NCBI GenBank assembly: GCA_963811775.1
Contig: CAWESO010000019.1
Span: 1-64,000, forward strand
DNA from: Chersky-840 sp963811775
GTDB lineage: Bacteria; Actinomycetota; Acidimicrobiia; Acidimicrobiales; UBA8190
DNA length: 64,000 bases
Reading direction: 5' to 3'
Below, piece after piece: positions 27,384-38,314 of this stretch. How positions within the stretch are numbered: position 1 is the stretch's first letter; every line of letters starts with the position of its first letter. The position numbers and the translations under genes are program-made. A model generated the notes under the pieces. That model did not search any database and was not told the origin of the DNA. It saw only the letters and a list, made by a program, of their open reading frames with translations.

Positions 27384-28905
27384 TCACCGGAGCTCGGCCC
27401 GACCTCCGGCGCCGAGGCGCACCTTGCGGCCACAGCCCTCCTGCTCCATGAGCCCTGCCATGTCGTCGGGGTCCGTGACGTTGCCCCAGGTGCGGCGCTG
27501 GTCGGGAGTGAGCAGGGCCAAGATCCCGAGCTCGGGCCGTCCGTCGCGATCGTGCACCACGGTGTAGGTCTCGATCGTGGCGTCGCCCTCGTAGTCCCCG
27601 GCCGGCGTGCGTTGGGGGAGCAGGTCGACCGAGGGTTGCGGACGCTCGTGCCGGAACCCCGCCACCGGTGGCGTCGTCGACCACAGTCCGACGGCGTGCT
27701 TGGTCGCGTACCACCCCAAGCCCGTGACGAGCCCGATCGAGCCGGGATCGGCCCGTAGCCGCGCCGCCATGGTCGCGATCGAATGGCTGACGTAGTTGTT
27801 CCCGGGACCCCCTGCGAACCCCAGCCCGCCGGTCACCGTGAGCGACCGCCCCGGATCGTCGAGGGCCAGGCCGAGCTCGCGTGCCGCGATCTGCACGGCG
27901 CACGGGAAGCATGAGTAGAGGTCGACGTGGGCGATGTCGTCGATCCCGACCCCGGCCAGCGACAACGCCCGCCGCCCGGCCTCGGCGATAGCAGGGGAGG
28001 ACCGCAGGTCCTGACGGTGGGAGAGGAACCAGTGGTCGTGGGCGTCGGCCCCCGACAGGGGAAAGACCCACTGGCCCTCGGGCACACCCGCGGCGCGGGC
28101 CGCGCCCACCGAGCACAGGATCAGCGCCGCGCCCTGGTCGACCCGGTCGTTGGCGTTCATCAACTTGGGGTAGGGAAACGACACCATGCGGTTGGAGGGC
28201 CCAGGGGAGCGGATCTCCTGCCGCGGATCGGGGCTGGCGCGACCATGCGTAGGGGTTGGCGGCGGCCACGGTCGAGAAGCGCGCCCACAGATCGGCCACC
28301 CGTCCTTGGTGCTCGTCGATCGATTCGCCTGCCTCGGCGCGCAGCGCGTTCTCGAACAGGGGAAAGACGCGCAACGGCCGGTCGAGCCCACGGGCGGCCT
28401 CGACCTCGGTGACCGGGGCGCGATCGGAGCCGAGCATGACCGGGGCCGGGGTATCTTCGCCCTGCGTCGTCCATGCCAGCACCGGTCGGGCCGGGTCCCG
28501 TCGAGCGGCCAGCCGCGTGAATATGCACTCGGCCCCGGTGAGCAGAGCCACGTCGAGCCCCCCGGCGGCGATCTGCGTCGCCGCCAGGTTCACCACGGTC
28601 TGGGGGCTGTTCCCGCCAATGGCGGTGAGGGCCAGCTCGGGAGGAGTGATGCCCAACCGTCCCGACACGATCGCCGCGGGGTTCCGGTACCGCCAGCTCA
28701 ACGGCAGGATGACCCGGAGCGACTGGGCCCGGGCCAGGAGCGAGCGCCCCCCGTCCGGGCAGCCGCTGTCGTCGGCCGCCGCGAGCAGGGCCCGGGCCAT
28801 GAGCTCGACCGGCTCGGCCCGCTGCGTGATCGTCGCCTCGGCGTCGGGCCGCTCGGTGACCTGGCCCACCCCGACCAGCACCGGGGTGTGGGGGTCGAGT
28901 GGCAC
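27384..28905 (-). CDS. Thiolase-superfamily protein (acetyl-CoA acetyltransferase-like), one frameshift
   Basis: About 506 residues once one shift near 28,222 is corrected. The N-terminal part (TPVLVGVGQVTERPDAEAT to TVAAANPYAWSRQPRSA) and the C-terminal part (EIRSPGPSNRMVSFPYPKLM to the end) are adjoining pieces of one family. GGLGFAGGPGNNYVSHSIA is the thiolase GG-P-G segment. The nucleophilic Cys of true thiolases is not seen; the equivalent loop reads IGGNSPQTVVN. Such proteins are annotated as acetyl-CoA acetyltransferases in actinobacteria but may do other acyl-CoA chemistry. The GTG start at 28905 follows a TACGCT box at six bases. It is divergent from rpiB with 69 bases between. Confidence 0.78.
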
Positions 28906-28911
28906 CCGGCG

Positions 28912-28917
28912 AGCGTA
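28912..28917 (-). promoter_or_regulatory. -10 box of the thiolase-like gene, leaderless geometry
   Basis: On the minus strand TACGCT ends six bases before the GTG start at 28905. Confidence 0.6.
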
Positions 28918-28962
28918 GCTTTCGGCCCCCGGGGAGCCCCCGGGACGGCGCGAGGCCCTCGG

Positions 28963-28968
28963 TATGCT
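28963..28968 (+). promoter_or_regulatory. -10 box of rpiB, leaderless geometry
   Basis: TATGCT ends six bases before the rpiB ATG. Confidence 0.65.
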
Positions 28969-28974
28969 TCGGCC

Positions 28975-29415
28975 ATGCGTATCGCGGTCGGATCCGACCA
29001 CGCCGGCTACCTCTTGAAGGAGTTCCTGGCTGCCCACCTGGTCGAGGCAGGACACGACATCGAGGACCTCGGGACCGACTCCGAGCACGAGGTCGACTAC
29101 CCCGAGTTCGGGGCCGCCGTCGGGCTCGCCGTGACCGAGGGGAGGGCCGAGCTGGGCTTGTGCGCCTGCGGCACGGGCATCGGCATCTCGATCGCCGCCA
29201 ACAAGGTGCAGGGCGTGCGCGCCGCCGTCGTCCACGACGTCACCACGGCGCGGCTGGCGCGCGCGCACAACCATGCCAACGTGGTGTGCATGGGAGGGCG
29301 GATCATCGGACACGAGATCGCCAAAGACGCCATCGACACGTTCTTGTCGACGGCGCCGATGGGGGGCCGTCACGAGCAGCGCATCGGCGAGATCGCCGTG
29401 CTTGATGCGCGCTGA
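28975..29415 (+). CDS. rpiB: Ribose-5-phosphate isomerase B
   Basis: A 146-residue isomerase that interconverts ribose 5-phosphate and ribulose 5-phosphate. MRIAVGSDHAGYLLKEFL is the substrate-binding start. The catalytic Cys lies in GLCACGTGIGISIAANK, and HNHANVVCMGGR is conserved. Family length is normal. ATG is fixed by the start of the conserved domain and the -10 box six bases upstream. glyA follows after 30 bases with its own AGAGAGGA ribosome site. Confidence 0.95.
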   Translation: MRIAVGSDHAGYLLKEFLAAHLVEAGHDIEDLGTDSEHEVDYPEFGAAVGLAVTEGRAELGLCACGTGIGISIAANKVQGVRAAVVHDVTTARLARAHNHANVVCMGGRIIGHEIAKDAIDTFLSTAPMGGRHEQRIGEIAVLDAR

Positions 29416-29445
29416 GTCGAGCGAGAGAGCCGAGAGAGGACAGAG

Positions 29446-30795
29446 ATGACCGAGGCACGAGACGGCGCTGGCCGGGCGTCGTCCCCCTTCGACGAATGGC
29501 TGGTCGAGGACCCTGAGGTCCTGGCGCTGCTCGGGGACGAGATCGACCGCCAGTCGACGACCCTGCAGCTCATCGCGTCGGAGAACTTCACCTCCCCGGC
29601 CGTGCTGGCCGCGTCAGGCTCGGTCCTGACCAACAAGTACGCCGAGGGATACCCCGGCCGCCGCTACTACGGCGGGAACCAGATCATCGACGAGGTGGAG
29701 AATCTCGCCCGAGACCGGGCCAAGGCCCTGTTCGGTGCCGAGCACGCCAACGTCCAGCCTCATGCCGGCGCCAACGCCAACCTGGCCGTGTACCAGGCCT
29801 TGCTCAATCCCGGCGACACGGTCCTGGCCATGAGCCTCGACCACGGCGGCCACCTCACCCACGGGTCGCCGGCGAGCATCACGAGCAAGATCTGGCACTT
29901 CGTCTCCTACGGCGTCACGCCCGCCTCGGGAGACCCCGAAGCACCGGGCGAGACGATCGACTTCGACGAGGTGGCCGACGCCGCCAAGCGCGAGCGGCCC
30001 AAGCTCATCGTCGCCGGTGCCACCGCCTATCCGCGGCTCATCGATGCCCGGCCCTTCCGCGAGATCGCCGACGAGGTGGGTGCCCAGCTCATGTTCGACA
30101 TCGCCCATCCAGCCGGACTGGTGGCCGGGGGTGCGCACCCGAACCCCGTGGGCGTAGCCGACGTCGTGACCCTCACGACCCACAAGACGTTGCGGGGACC
30201 TCGGGGCGGCGCCATCCTGTGCGGTCAGGGCCTGGCCAAGGCGATCGACTCCGCCGTCTTCCCCGGCCTCCAAGGCGGTCCCCTCGAGCACGTCGTGGCG
30301 GCCAAGGCGGTGGCGTTCCGTGAGGCGTCGCTGCCGGCGTTTCGCGACTACGCCGCCAATGTGGTCGGCAACGCCCGGGCTCTCGCCGCGGCGTTGGCCT
30401 CCGAGGGGTTCAGGCTGGTGTCGGGGGGGACCGACAACCACCTCATCCTCGTCGACCTGCGGCCCTTCGACGCCGATCTCACCGGCAAGCAGGCCCAAGA
30501 GGTCCTCGACCGGGCCGGGATCACGCTCAACCGCAACACCATCCCCGACGATCCCCGGTCCCCCTTCGTGACCTCGGGGCTCCGCCTGGGCACCGCCGCG
30601 CAGACAACGGTGGGGATGGGGACCGCCGAGATGGACAGGGTCGCGGCGCTGATCGGTCGCGCCCTGCGCCACCGCGACGACGAGGCGGCATTGCGCAAGA
30701 TCCGGGCCGATGTGCTCGAGCTGTGCGAGGGGTTCCCCCCGTATCCCGGGCTCACCCGCGCTGCCACGGCGCGCACCCCGGCCGGAGGTCGCTGA
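29446..30795 (+). CDS. glyA: Serine hydroxymethyltransferase
   Basis: A 449-residue PLP enzyme that interconverts serine and glycine with tetrahydrofolate. Conserved parts are LQLIASENFTSPAVL, NKYAEGYPGRRYYGG, LDHGGHLTHG, and the PLP lysine K247 in TLTTHKTLRGPRGG. GAGAGAGGACAGAG supplies the ribosome site. wecA begins four bases after its stop, so the two are co-transcribed. Confidence 0.97.
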   Translation: MTEARDGAGRASSPFDEWLVEDPEVLALLGDEIDRQSTTLQLIASENFTSPAVLAASGSVLTNKYAEGYPGRRYYGGNQIIDEVENLARDRAKALFGAEHANVQPHAGANANLAVYQALLNPGDTVLAMSLDHGGHLTHGSPASITSKIWHFVSYGVTPASGDPEAPGETIDFDEVADAAKRERPKLIVAGATAYPRLIDARPFREIADEVGAQLMFDIAHPAGLVAGGAHPNPVGVADVVTLTTHKTLRGPRGGAILCGQGLAKAIDSAVFPGLQGGPLEHVVAAKAVAFREASLPAFRDYAANVVGNARALAAALASEGFRLVSGGTDNHLILVDLRPFDADLTGKQAQEVLDRAGITLNRNTIPDDPRSPFVTSGLRLGTAAQTTVGMGTAEMDRVAALIGRALRHRDDEAALRKIRADVLELCEGFPPYPGLTRAATARTPAGGR

Positions 30796-30799
30796 GGTC

Positions 30800-32170
30800 G
30801 TGCCACCCCTCGGGGCATACGTCGTGGTGGCGGTGGTGGCCGCCCTCGGCACCTTCGTGGCCATGTTCCCGATCCGTCGCCTCGCCATGCGCGCCCACTT
30901 CGTGGTCGAACCAGACGAGCGCCGGGTGCACGCCACCGTGACGCCCTACGGGGGCGGCATCGCCATGTTCCTGGCCTTCCTGCTCGCCATGGGGGTGGCC
31001 TTCCAGCTGGGTCAGCTGCATGGCTTGTTCGCGGGGTCCTCGGAGCCGCTCGGGCTGGTCCTCGGGGCCGCGGTCATTTTCGTCGTGGGATTCATCGACG
31101 ACGTGAGGGAGATGTCGGCACCGGCCAAGATGGCCGGGCAGGTGCTCGCGGCGATGGTGTTCGTCTTCCTCGGCGTGACGATGTTCCAGTTCAAGATCCC
31201 CTTTGTCGGCTTCTTCGTGCTCTCACCGGACGTGACCCCCCTCCTGACGGCGTTGTGGGTCATCGTCATCGCCAACGCCGTCAACCTCATCGACGGCCTG
31301 GACGGGCTGGCCACCGGGATCGTGGCCATCGCCTCGGGGGCCCTCGCCATCTACGGCCTGCGGCTGGTCTTCTTGGGCTATCTCCCCACCGACAACCTGG
31401 GCCCTCTGATCGCGGTGGTGGCGTTCGGGGTCTGCATCGGGTTCCTGCCCCACAACCTGCACCCGGCCCGGGCCTTCATGGGCGACGCCGGCGCGCTGTT
31501 CCTGGGCCTGCTCCTGGCCGCGTCGACCATGTTGATCGGCGGCAGGACCGCCGACGTTAGCGGCCAGACGTACTTCTTCTTCGCGCCCTTATTCATCCCC
31601 GTGTTCATCCTGGGGGTACCCATCGCCGACATGGCGTTCGCGTTCATCCGCCGGACGGCGAGGGGGACGGGGTTCCACACCCCCGACAAGGACCACGTGC
31701 ACCACCGCCTCCTGCGCCTCGGCCACGGTCCCCGGCGCACGGTCGCCATCTTGTGGGCCTGGACGGCGGTGCTGTCCGCGTTCCTCCTGTACCCCCTGTT
31801 CGATAAGAAGGGGAACGCCGTGATCCCCTTCGGCGTCATCGTCCTCGGGCTGGCGCTGTACACGCTGTTCCATCCCGGCCTGCGCAAGGACATGAACGGC
31901 AACGGGTCGTCGACGGCGCACGAGCACGTCGATCCCGAGCACGAGCTCACGCTGCCGGGACCTCACGCGCCGACGCCGACGCCGATGGCGGCCGCGGGCG
32001 GCGGTCGTCCCGGTGCCGTCGGGAGCAACGGGGAGCGAGAGCGAATCGGGAGCACCGCCGTCGCGCCCGGGGATGCGGCGCTCCCACCCGTCGCGACTCC
32101 GGCCGCGCACGCCGAATTCCTGGGCGAGATACCCCCCGTCGCCCCCGGATCTCTTGCAGAGCGCAAATAG
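30800..32170 (+). CDS. wecA: Undecaprenyl-phosphate sugar-1-phosphate transferase (WecA/Rfe family)
   Basis: A 456-residue polytopic membrane enzyme with about 11 hydrophobic segments. It moves a sugar 1-phosphate (GlcNAc-1-P in mycobacteria) from UDP-sugar to the lipid carrier, starting envelope glycan synthesis. Visible motifs are VVGFIDDVREM (Mg-binding Asp pair), NAVNLIDGLDGLATG, FMGDAGALFLG and the HxH-type KDHVHHRLLRLGHG. A Pro/Ala-rich cytoplasmic tail of about 90 residues is added. GTG 30800 is used since the first membrane helix starts at once (GAYVVVAVVAALGTFVAMF). The position before atpI is as in M. tuberculosis Rv1302. Confidence 0.93.
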   Translation: MPPLGAYVVVAVVAALGTFVAMFPIRRLAMRAHFVVEPDERRVHATVTPYGGGIAMFLAFLLAMGVAFQLGQLHGLFAGSSEPLGLVLGAAVIFVVGFIDDVREMSAPAKMAGQVLAAMVFVFLGVTMFQFKIPFVGFFVLSPDVTPLLTALWVIVIANAVNLIDGLDGLATGIVAIASGALAIYGLRLVFLGYLPTDNLGPLIAVVAFGVCIGFLPHNLHPARAFMGDAGALFLGLLLAASTMLIGGRTADVSGQTYFFFAPLFIPVFILGVPIADMAFAFIRRTARGTGFHTPDKDHVHHRLLRLGHGPRRTVAILWAWTAVLSAFLLYPLFDKKGNAVIPFGVIVLGLALYTLFHPGLRKDMNGNGSSTAHEHVDPEHELTLPGPHAPTPTPMAAAGGGRPGAVGSNGERERIGSTAVAPGDAALPPVATPAAHAEFLGEIPPVAPGSLAERK

Positions 32171-32371
32171 CTGCTGGTTCGCGCTCGTTTTGCCGCGTTG
32201 AGGGGGCAGATGCGAAGATTGTGCTGTGCGCTTCCCGCTCCCCGTCGGTACCGATGAACGGTTGCCGGCCACGGTTGTCGGTGCGAGCGCCGGGCACACC
32301 GAGTGACCTCGGGCCAGCCCAGGCAATGCACGGCACCTACCCTCTGACCGACGCGCGCCGAGCGAGAGGAC

Positions 32372-32575
32372 GTGGAGGAGAAGCCCCCGCCGAGGGTCTT
32401 CGACCTCATGGCCATCGGCTTGACGACGGCCCTGTTGATCGGGATCCCGCTGGGGCTCGGGGTGGCGATCGACGCCTGGCTCAACAGCAGCCCCATCGGC
32501 ACGCTGATCGGCCTCGTGCTGGGCATCGCCGCCGCGGTCGCGAGCACGGTGCGGCAGCTCAAAAAGCTGCTGTAG
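32372..32575 (+). CDS. atpZ: AtpZ/AtpI-like small membrane protein
   Basis: A 67-residue protein with two membrane segments (FDLMAIGLTTALLIGIPLGL and TLIGLVLGIAAAVASTV) joined by a short loop with an Asp (AIDAWL), and a basic end (RQLKKLL). This fits the AtpZ/ATP synthase I-related proteins that open atp operons and are linked to assembly of the c ring or to magnesium transport. The GTG start has GAGAGGA eight bases upstream. It is the first gene of the operon; 201 bases before it hold no gene. Confidence 0.75.
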   Translation: MEEKPPPRVFDLMAIGLTTALLIGIPLGLGVAIDAWLNSSPIGTLIGLVLGIAAAVASTVRQLKKLL

Positions 32576-32606
32576 CGGCTCCACCGGCCCGGGTCGGTGC
32601 ATCGCG

Positions 32607-33062
32607 ATGATGGTCAATCTCTTCTCGCAGTTCTCCATCCCCCAGATCTCCGTCGTCGCCAGGCGGACCGCGTTTGTCGCCGCGTGCGTCGGCGCCGTCG
32701 CGCTGGTCCTCGGGGTGGTCACCGGCTACGCGCTGGTCGGACTGGGTGTGTGCCTGGGCCTGTCGCTGGCTCTGGTCAACTTCCGGCTCATCTCGCGTGC
32801 GACGGTCAAGGCGGCCGCATCGGCGGAGGAGAACAAGCGCCGGCCGCTGGCGTTCAACACCTTGGGGCGGCTCGGGGCCATCAGCGTCGTCGCCCTGGCC
32901 ATCACCTTCTTCGTCCGGCCACTGGGCTTCGGGACGCTGATCGGCCTGGCCTTCTTCCAGTTCTCGATGCTCGGCAACGTGGTGGTGACGATGCTGCGCA
33001 ACCCCCTCATGGGTGACACGAGCGTCGGCACTGCCCTCGTGGACGGCGAGGAGGACGCGTGA
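32607..33062 (+). CDS. atpI: ATP synthase protein I-like membrane protein
   Basis: A 151-residue protein with four hydrophobic segments in two hairpins, which fits the AtpI family of assembly factors for the c ring. The spans are TAFVAACVGAVALVLGVV, ALVGLGVCLGLSLALVNF, LGAISVVALAITFFV and LIGLAFFQFSMLGNVVVTML. The stop overlaps the GTG start of atpB (GTGA). There are two Met codons at the start; the second is equally possible. Confidence 0.75.
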   Translation: MMVNLFSQFSIPQISVVARRTAFVAACVGAVALVLGVVTGYALVGLGVCLGLSLALVNFRLISRATVKAAASAEENKRRPLAFNTLGRLGAISVVALAITFFVRPLGFGTLIGLAFFQFSMLGNVVVTMLRNPLMGDTSVGTALVDGEEDA

Positions 33063-33820
33063 TCGCGCTCGTCCACTTCCTGGCGGCGGACATCAACGTC
33101 GGCACCCACGTCCAACGCGACGGCCTGGACCTCGACACCATCTGGTCGACGGGCGTGGCCATGGTCATCGTCATCGGCATGGGCCTCTACCTGCGGGCCA
33201 AGGCCACCAGCGGGGTGCCGGGGAAGCTGCAGCTGGCGTGGGAGATGGGAGTCGAGGCCATCACCAAGCAGGTCGAGGGCTCGATCGGACCCCGGGGAGC
33301 GGCGGTCGTGCCCCTGGCGCTGGCGCTGTTCGTGTTCATCTTGGTGGCCAACTGGTTCTCGGTCTTCGGCATCGGCTCCGAGATCGAATGGCTGGGCACC
33401 CCCACCAGCGACATCAACGTCACCCTGGCCCTGGCCCTCGTCGTCATCGTGCCCGTGCACATCGCGTCCATCCGGTCCCGCGGCGTCGTCGGCTACGTGA
33501 AGCACTACGTGAGCCAGCCCTTCCCCAAGGTGCTGTTCCCGGTCAACGCCTTCATCAACGGAGTGGAGGAGATCGCCAAGCCCCTCACACTGGCCCTCCG
33601 GCTCTTCGGCAACCTGCTGTCGGGCGGGCTCATGCTCGCGCTCATCGCCGCCCTCGGTGTGTGGACGATCTTCCACGTGCCCATCGGGTACGGTTTCACG
33701 CCCCTGCTGGACCTGATCTGGAAGCCCTTCGACCTGGCCATCGGGGCCATCCAGGCGTTCATCTTCGCCCTCCTCACCATCTTGTACTTCGACTCGGCCA
33801 TGAGCACCGAGCACGCATGA
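33059..33820 (+). CDS. atpB: ATP synthase Fo subunit a
   Basis: A 253-residue membrane stator that carries the proton half-channels. The essential Arg is in KPLTLALRLFGNLLSGGL, the most conserved helix. Other helices are LALFVFILVANWFSVFG and GAIQAFIFALLTILYF. The start is GTG overlapping atpI. Family size is normal. Confidence 0.95.
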   Translation: MIALVHFLAADINVGTHVQRDGLDLDTIWSTGVAMVIVIGMGLYLRAKATSGVPGKLQLAWEMGVEAITKQVEGSIGPRGAAVVPLALALFVFILVANWFSVFGIGSEIEWLGTPTSDINVTLALALVVIVPVHIASIRSRGVVGYVKHYVSQPFPKVLFPVNAFINGVEEIAKPLTLALRLFGNLLSGGLMLALIAALGVWTIFHVPIGYGFTPLLDLIWKPFDLAIGAIQAFIFALLTILYFDSAMSTEHA

Positions 33821-33862
33821 CGCTCATCGCCGGACATCAGATCTCCCGATAGACACTCACCA

Positions 33863-33869
33863 AAGGAGC
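33863..33869 (+). promoter_or_regulatory. Strong ribosome-binding site of atpE
   Basis: AAAGGAG precedes the atpE ATG by about eight bases. Most other genes of the operon have weaker or overlapping starts, so this site probably raises subunit c output. Confidence 0.6.
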
Positions 33870-33876
33870 ATCACCA

Positions 33877-34149
33877 ATGTCAGACACAGGGCTTGACCAC
33901 GCGATCAGCCTCGCCGGCGCCATGGTGGGCGGTGGCCTGCTGATGGGCGGCGGGGCCGTCGGTGCCGCCATCGGCGACGGCCTCGCGGGGAGCCAGACGA
34001 TTGCCGGTGTCGCCAGGCAACCAGAGGCACAGGGTCGGCTGTTCACGATCATGTTCCTGACGGTGGGCCTCGTCGAGGCCATGTACTTCATCAACCTGGC
34101 CTTCACCGCCCTCTTCGTCTTCTCGCTCTACAAGAAGGGTGGGCCCTGA
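33877..34149 (+). CDS. atpE: ATP synthase Fo subunit c
   Basis: A 90-residue hairpin that forms the rotor ring. Helix 1 has the glycine motif (GGGLLMGGGAVGAAIGDGLA). The polar loop is ARQPEAQG. Helix 2 has the proton-carrying Glu67 in TVGLVEAMYF. The residue after Glu is Ala, and no Gln/Ser/Thr sodium-ligand pattern is seen, so proton use is expected. AAAGGAG eight bases before the ATG is the strongest ribosome site in the operon, which suits the high copy number of subunit c. Confidence 0.97.
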   Translation: MSDTGLDHAISLAGAMVGGGLLMGGGAVGAAIGDGLAGSQTIAGVARQPEAQGRLFTIMFLTVGLVEAMYFINLAFTALFVFSLYKKGGP

Positions 34150-34321
34150 TCTCGAGGCGGGCAGCTGTTCCGTGTGGGCAGGTGTCGTCAGAGGTGAACC
34201 CGACCGGCATCGGCGGCCGACCACGCTCGGTCGCATCGGTCGAGACGCGGACGGCGCCAGCAGACCACAACTCCCCGCGCCGACGGATCCGACCACCGAA
34301 CCGAACAGAGGCTGACGAATC

Positions 34322-34852
34322 ATGATGGCCAGCAGCAACTTCCTGATCCCCAACGCGACCCTCATCGTCGAGGTCATCGCCTTCCTGATCGTGCTGGGAT
34401 TCCTGGCGCGCTACGTGCTCCCCGTGCTCAACAAGGCCCTCGCGGAGCGCCAGGAGCAGATCGGTACTGCGCTCGAGGCGGCCGAGACGGCGCGCGTCGA
34501 AGCGGCACAGGCCAACGCGCAGCGCCAGGAGACCCTCGACGAAGCGCGGCGCCAGGCGCGTGACATCGTGGCGCAGGCCAACCGGTCGGCCGAGCGGATC
34601 AACGCCCAGGCCGAGGAGCGGGGCCGCATCGAGTACGAGCGCCTGGTGGCGAGGGCCGATGCCGAGATCGCCGGGGCCCGCCAACGAGCCGTGGACGAGG
34701 TGAGCTCCAAGGTCGGAGCGCTGGTGATCTCCGTGGCCCGTCAGGTCGTGGGCCGAGAGATCGACGAGTCCAGCCACCGCGCTTTGATCGACGAAGCCGT
34801 CGCCGCACTGCAGGGCTCCGTCGGGACGTCGTCGGGCGGATCCCAGAACTGA
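34322..34852 (+). CDS. atpF: ATP synthase Fo subunit b
   Basis: A 176-residue peripheral stalk subunit. One N-terminal membrane helix (TLIVEVIAFLIVLGFLARYV) is followed by a long charged coiled coil (RQEQIGTALEAAETARVEAA and on) that binds subunit delta. A gap of 172 bases after atpE is unusual for this operon and holds no gene. The start may be either of two adjacent Met codons. Confidence 0.95.
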   Translation: MMASSNFLIPNATLIVEVIAFLIVLGFLARYVLPVLNKALAERQEQIGTALEAAETARVEAAQANAQRQETLDEARRQARDIVAQANRSAERINAQAEERGRIEYERLVARADAEIAGARQRAVDEVSSKVGALVISVARQVVGREIDESSHRALIDEAVAALQGSVGTSSGGSQN

Positions 34853-34935
34853 CCCACGTGCTCACGCCGACCGGCTGAGCGAAGAGCACGAAGATCCCGA
34901 AGAGCAAGCGAAAGCAAGAGAAAGAAAGGCGGGGC

Positions 34936-35855
34936 GTGCACCAGTCGCTTCGGGGGTACACCACGGCACTCCTGGTCGACCAGGCCAGGGACGCGCTCGG
35001 TGAGCAGATCGCCGAGGACCTGAACGCGGTCGCGCACCTGGTGTCCCGGACCAGCCAGCTGGCGGTGGCGATGACCGACTTCGCCGTGCCGGCATCGGCT
35101 CGCAAGGCGGTGCTCGAGGACCTCCTCTCCGAGCGCGTGCACGCGCTATCCCTCAAGATCGTCCTGCGAGCCGTCGCCACCGGTCGGGTCGAGGAATTCC
35201 CGACGGCGCTGCACGAGCTCTACGAACTCGCCCGTCACATGCACGACCTCGATCCCGACGAGCTGCGGGCCGAGGAACCGCTCGTGAGTCGTACGGCGTG
35301 GCGGGAGTACATGGCCGGGTTCTCCGACGCGGTGTTCGAAACGATCATCGACATGGCCCAGCTCGAGGAGATCGAGGACGAGCTCTTCCGGTTCGCCCGG
35401 GTGGTGGAGTCGAGTCCGGCGCTGCGCAGCGTCCTGTCCGACAGCACCGTGCGCGTCGAGCGCCGCGAGCAGATCCTCGGTGATCTGCTCGGGGACAAGG
35501 TGCAGCCGGCGACGCTCCGGCTCATCCGTACCTCGATCCAGGGCCGGGTGCGCGACCTGGCGTCTTCGATCGACTGGCTGGCCGAACAGGCGGCGCGGGC
35601 CAGAGGCTGGCGGGTCGCCCGGGTCTACACCGGGTTGCCACTCGACGCCGACGAGCACAGAGCCCTGGCCGAGGCGCTACAGCGCCTGACGAGCCAACCG
35701 GTGGAGCTGCAGGTCCTGGCGGCACCCGACATTCTCGGCGGCGCCGTAATCCACATCGGCGATCTCCTCGTCGATGCCAGCGCGCAGCGCCGTCTTGACC
35801 AAGTGGAAGAGCACCTCCTCAGCCTTGAGGGGGCAACCCGAGGAGCACAGACCTG

Positions 35856-35856
<1 letters not shown>
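34936..35856 (+). CDS. atpH: ATP synthase F1 subunit delta, long form
   Basis: A 306-residue stalk subunit, longer than the roughly 180 residues of E. coli delta but close to the long actinobacterial forms. The C-terminal two-thirds are typical OSCP/delta sequence (SSPALRSVLSDSTVRVERRE, and the final ILGGAVIHIGDLLVDASAQR). The first 110 residues look like a second, degenerate OSCP N-terminal domain (AVAMTDFAVPASARKAVLED), which suggests partial duplication. GTG start with AAAGG upstream. Its stop overlaps the atpA start (TGATG). Confidence 0.9.
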
Positions 35857-37379
<1,523 letters not shown>

Positions 37380-37382
37380 CCC

Positions 37383-38300
37383 ATGGCCGGTGGCCAGGAA
37401 AAGGTCCTACGGCGACGCATACGCACCGTCCAGGCGACCAAGAAGATCACCCGCGCCTTCGAGCTGATCGCGGCGTCGCAGATCGTGCGTGCCCAGAACC
37501 GGCTGACCGGCTTCCGCCCCTATCTCAAGGGCATCGCCGAGATCCTGGCCGAGGCCGCCGCCGATGCCGGGCACGCGGCCGGAAGGATGCTCGGGGTTCC
37601 CGAGTCACCCGAGCGCGTCCTCGTCCTGGCGCTCGTCGCCGATCGCGGCCTGTGCGGTGCCTACAACGCCAACGTGCTGCGGCTCACCGAGCGCACGGCC
37701 CGGGGCCTCGAGGCCGAAGGGGTCGAGTACCGGCTCGTGAGCGTGGGGCGAAAGGCGCAGTCGTACTTCCGGTTCCGTCGGCTCCCCCTGGAGCAGTCGT
37801 TCACCGGCTTCTCGGACCGACCCACCTTCGAGGACGCCCGGCGGGTGGCCGAGGCCATCACCCCGTTGTTCCTCGCCGAGGAGGTCGACCAGGTGCTGGT
37901 CGTCTCGACGCGGTTCCTGTCGGCGGGGACCCAGGTGGTCGAGACCCGTCAGGTCCTCCCCCTGCCCGAGCCCAAGAGGGAGACCGACGGCGACGACGCC
38001 GAGGCGCCGCACCGCGAGGGCTATACCGAATTCGAGCCGGAATCGCCCGATCTCCTGGTGGAGCTCGTGCCCCGCTACGTCGAGTCGGCGTTGTTCGGGG
38101 CGCTGCTCGAGGCGGCCGCCAGTGAGCACACGGCCCGGCAGCGGGCCATGGCGGCGGCGACGGAGAACGCCGACGAGCTGGCCAAGACCCTCACCCGGGA
38201 CATGAACCGTGCCCGTCAGGACGCCATCACCACCGAGATCATGGAGATCGTCGGCGGGGCCGAGGCCCTACGCCAGGCCGCCGTCGCCAAGACCGAATAG
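37383..38300 (+). CDS. atpG: ATP synthase F1 subunit gamma
   Basis: A 305-residue central rotor shaft. The N- and C-terminal helices that form the coiled coil are clear (RRIRTVQATKKITRAFELIA, and ATENADELAKTLTRDMNRAR with the ITTEIMEIVGGAEA ending). The Rossmann-like middle has RVLVLALVADRGLCGAYNA. An acidic insertion (PKRETDGDDAEAPHREGY) near residue 198-215 is longer than in E. coli. Confidence 0.96.
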   Translation: MAGGQEKVLRRRIRTVQATKKITRAFELIAASQIVRAQNRLTGFRPYLKGIAEILAEAAADAGHAAGRMLGVPESPERVLVLALVADRGLCGAYNANVLRLTERTARGLEAEGVEYRLVSVGRKAQSYFRFRRLPLEQSFTGFSDRPTFEDARRVAEAITPLFLAEEVDQVLVVSTRFLSAGTQVVETRQVLPLPEPKRETDGDDAEAPHREGYTEFEPESPDLLVELVPRYVESALFGALLEAAASEHTARQRAMAAATENADELAKTLTRDMNRARQDAITTEIMEIVGGAEALRQAAVAKTE

Positions 38301-38314
38301 GAAGCAGAGAAGCC

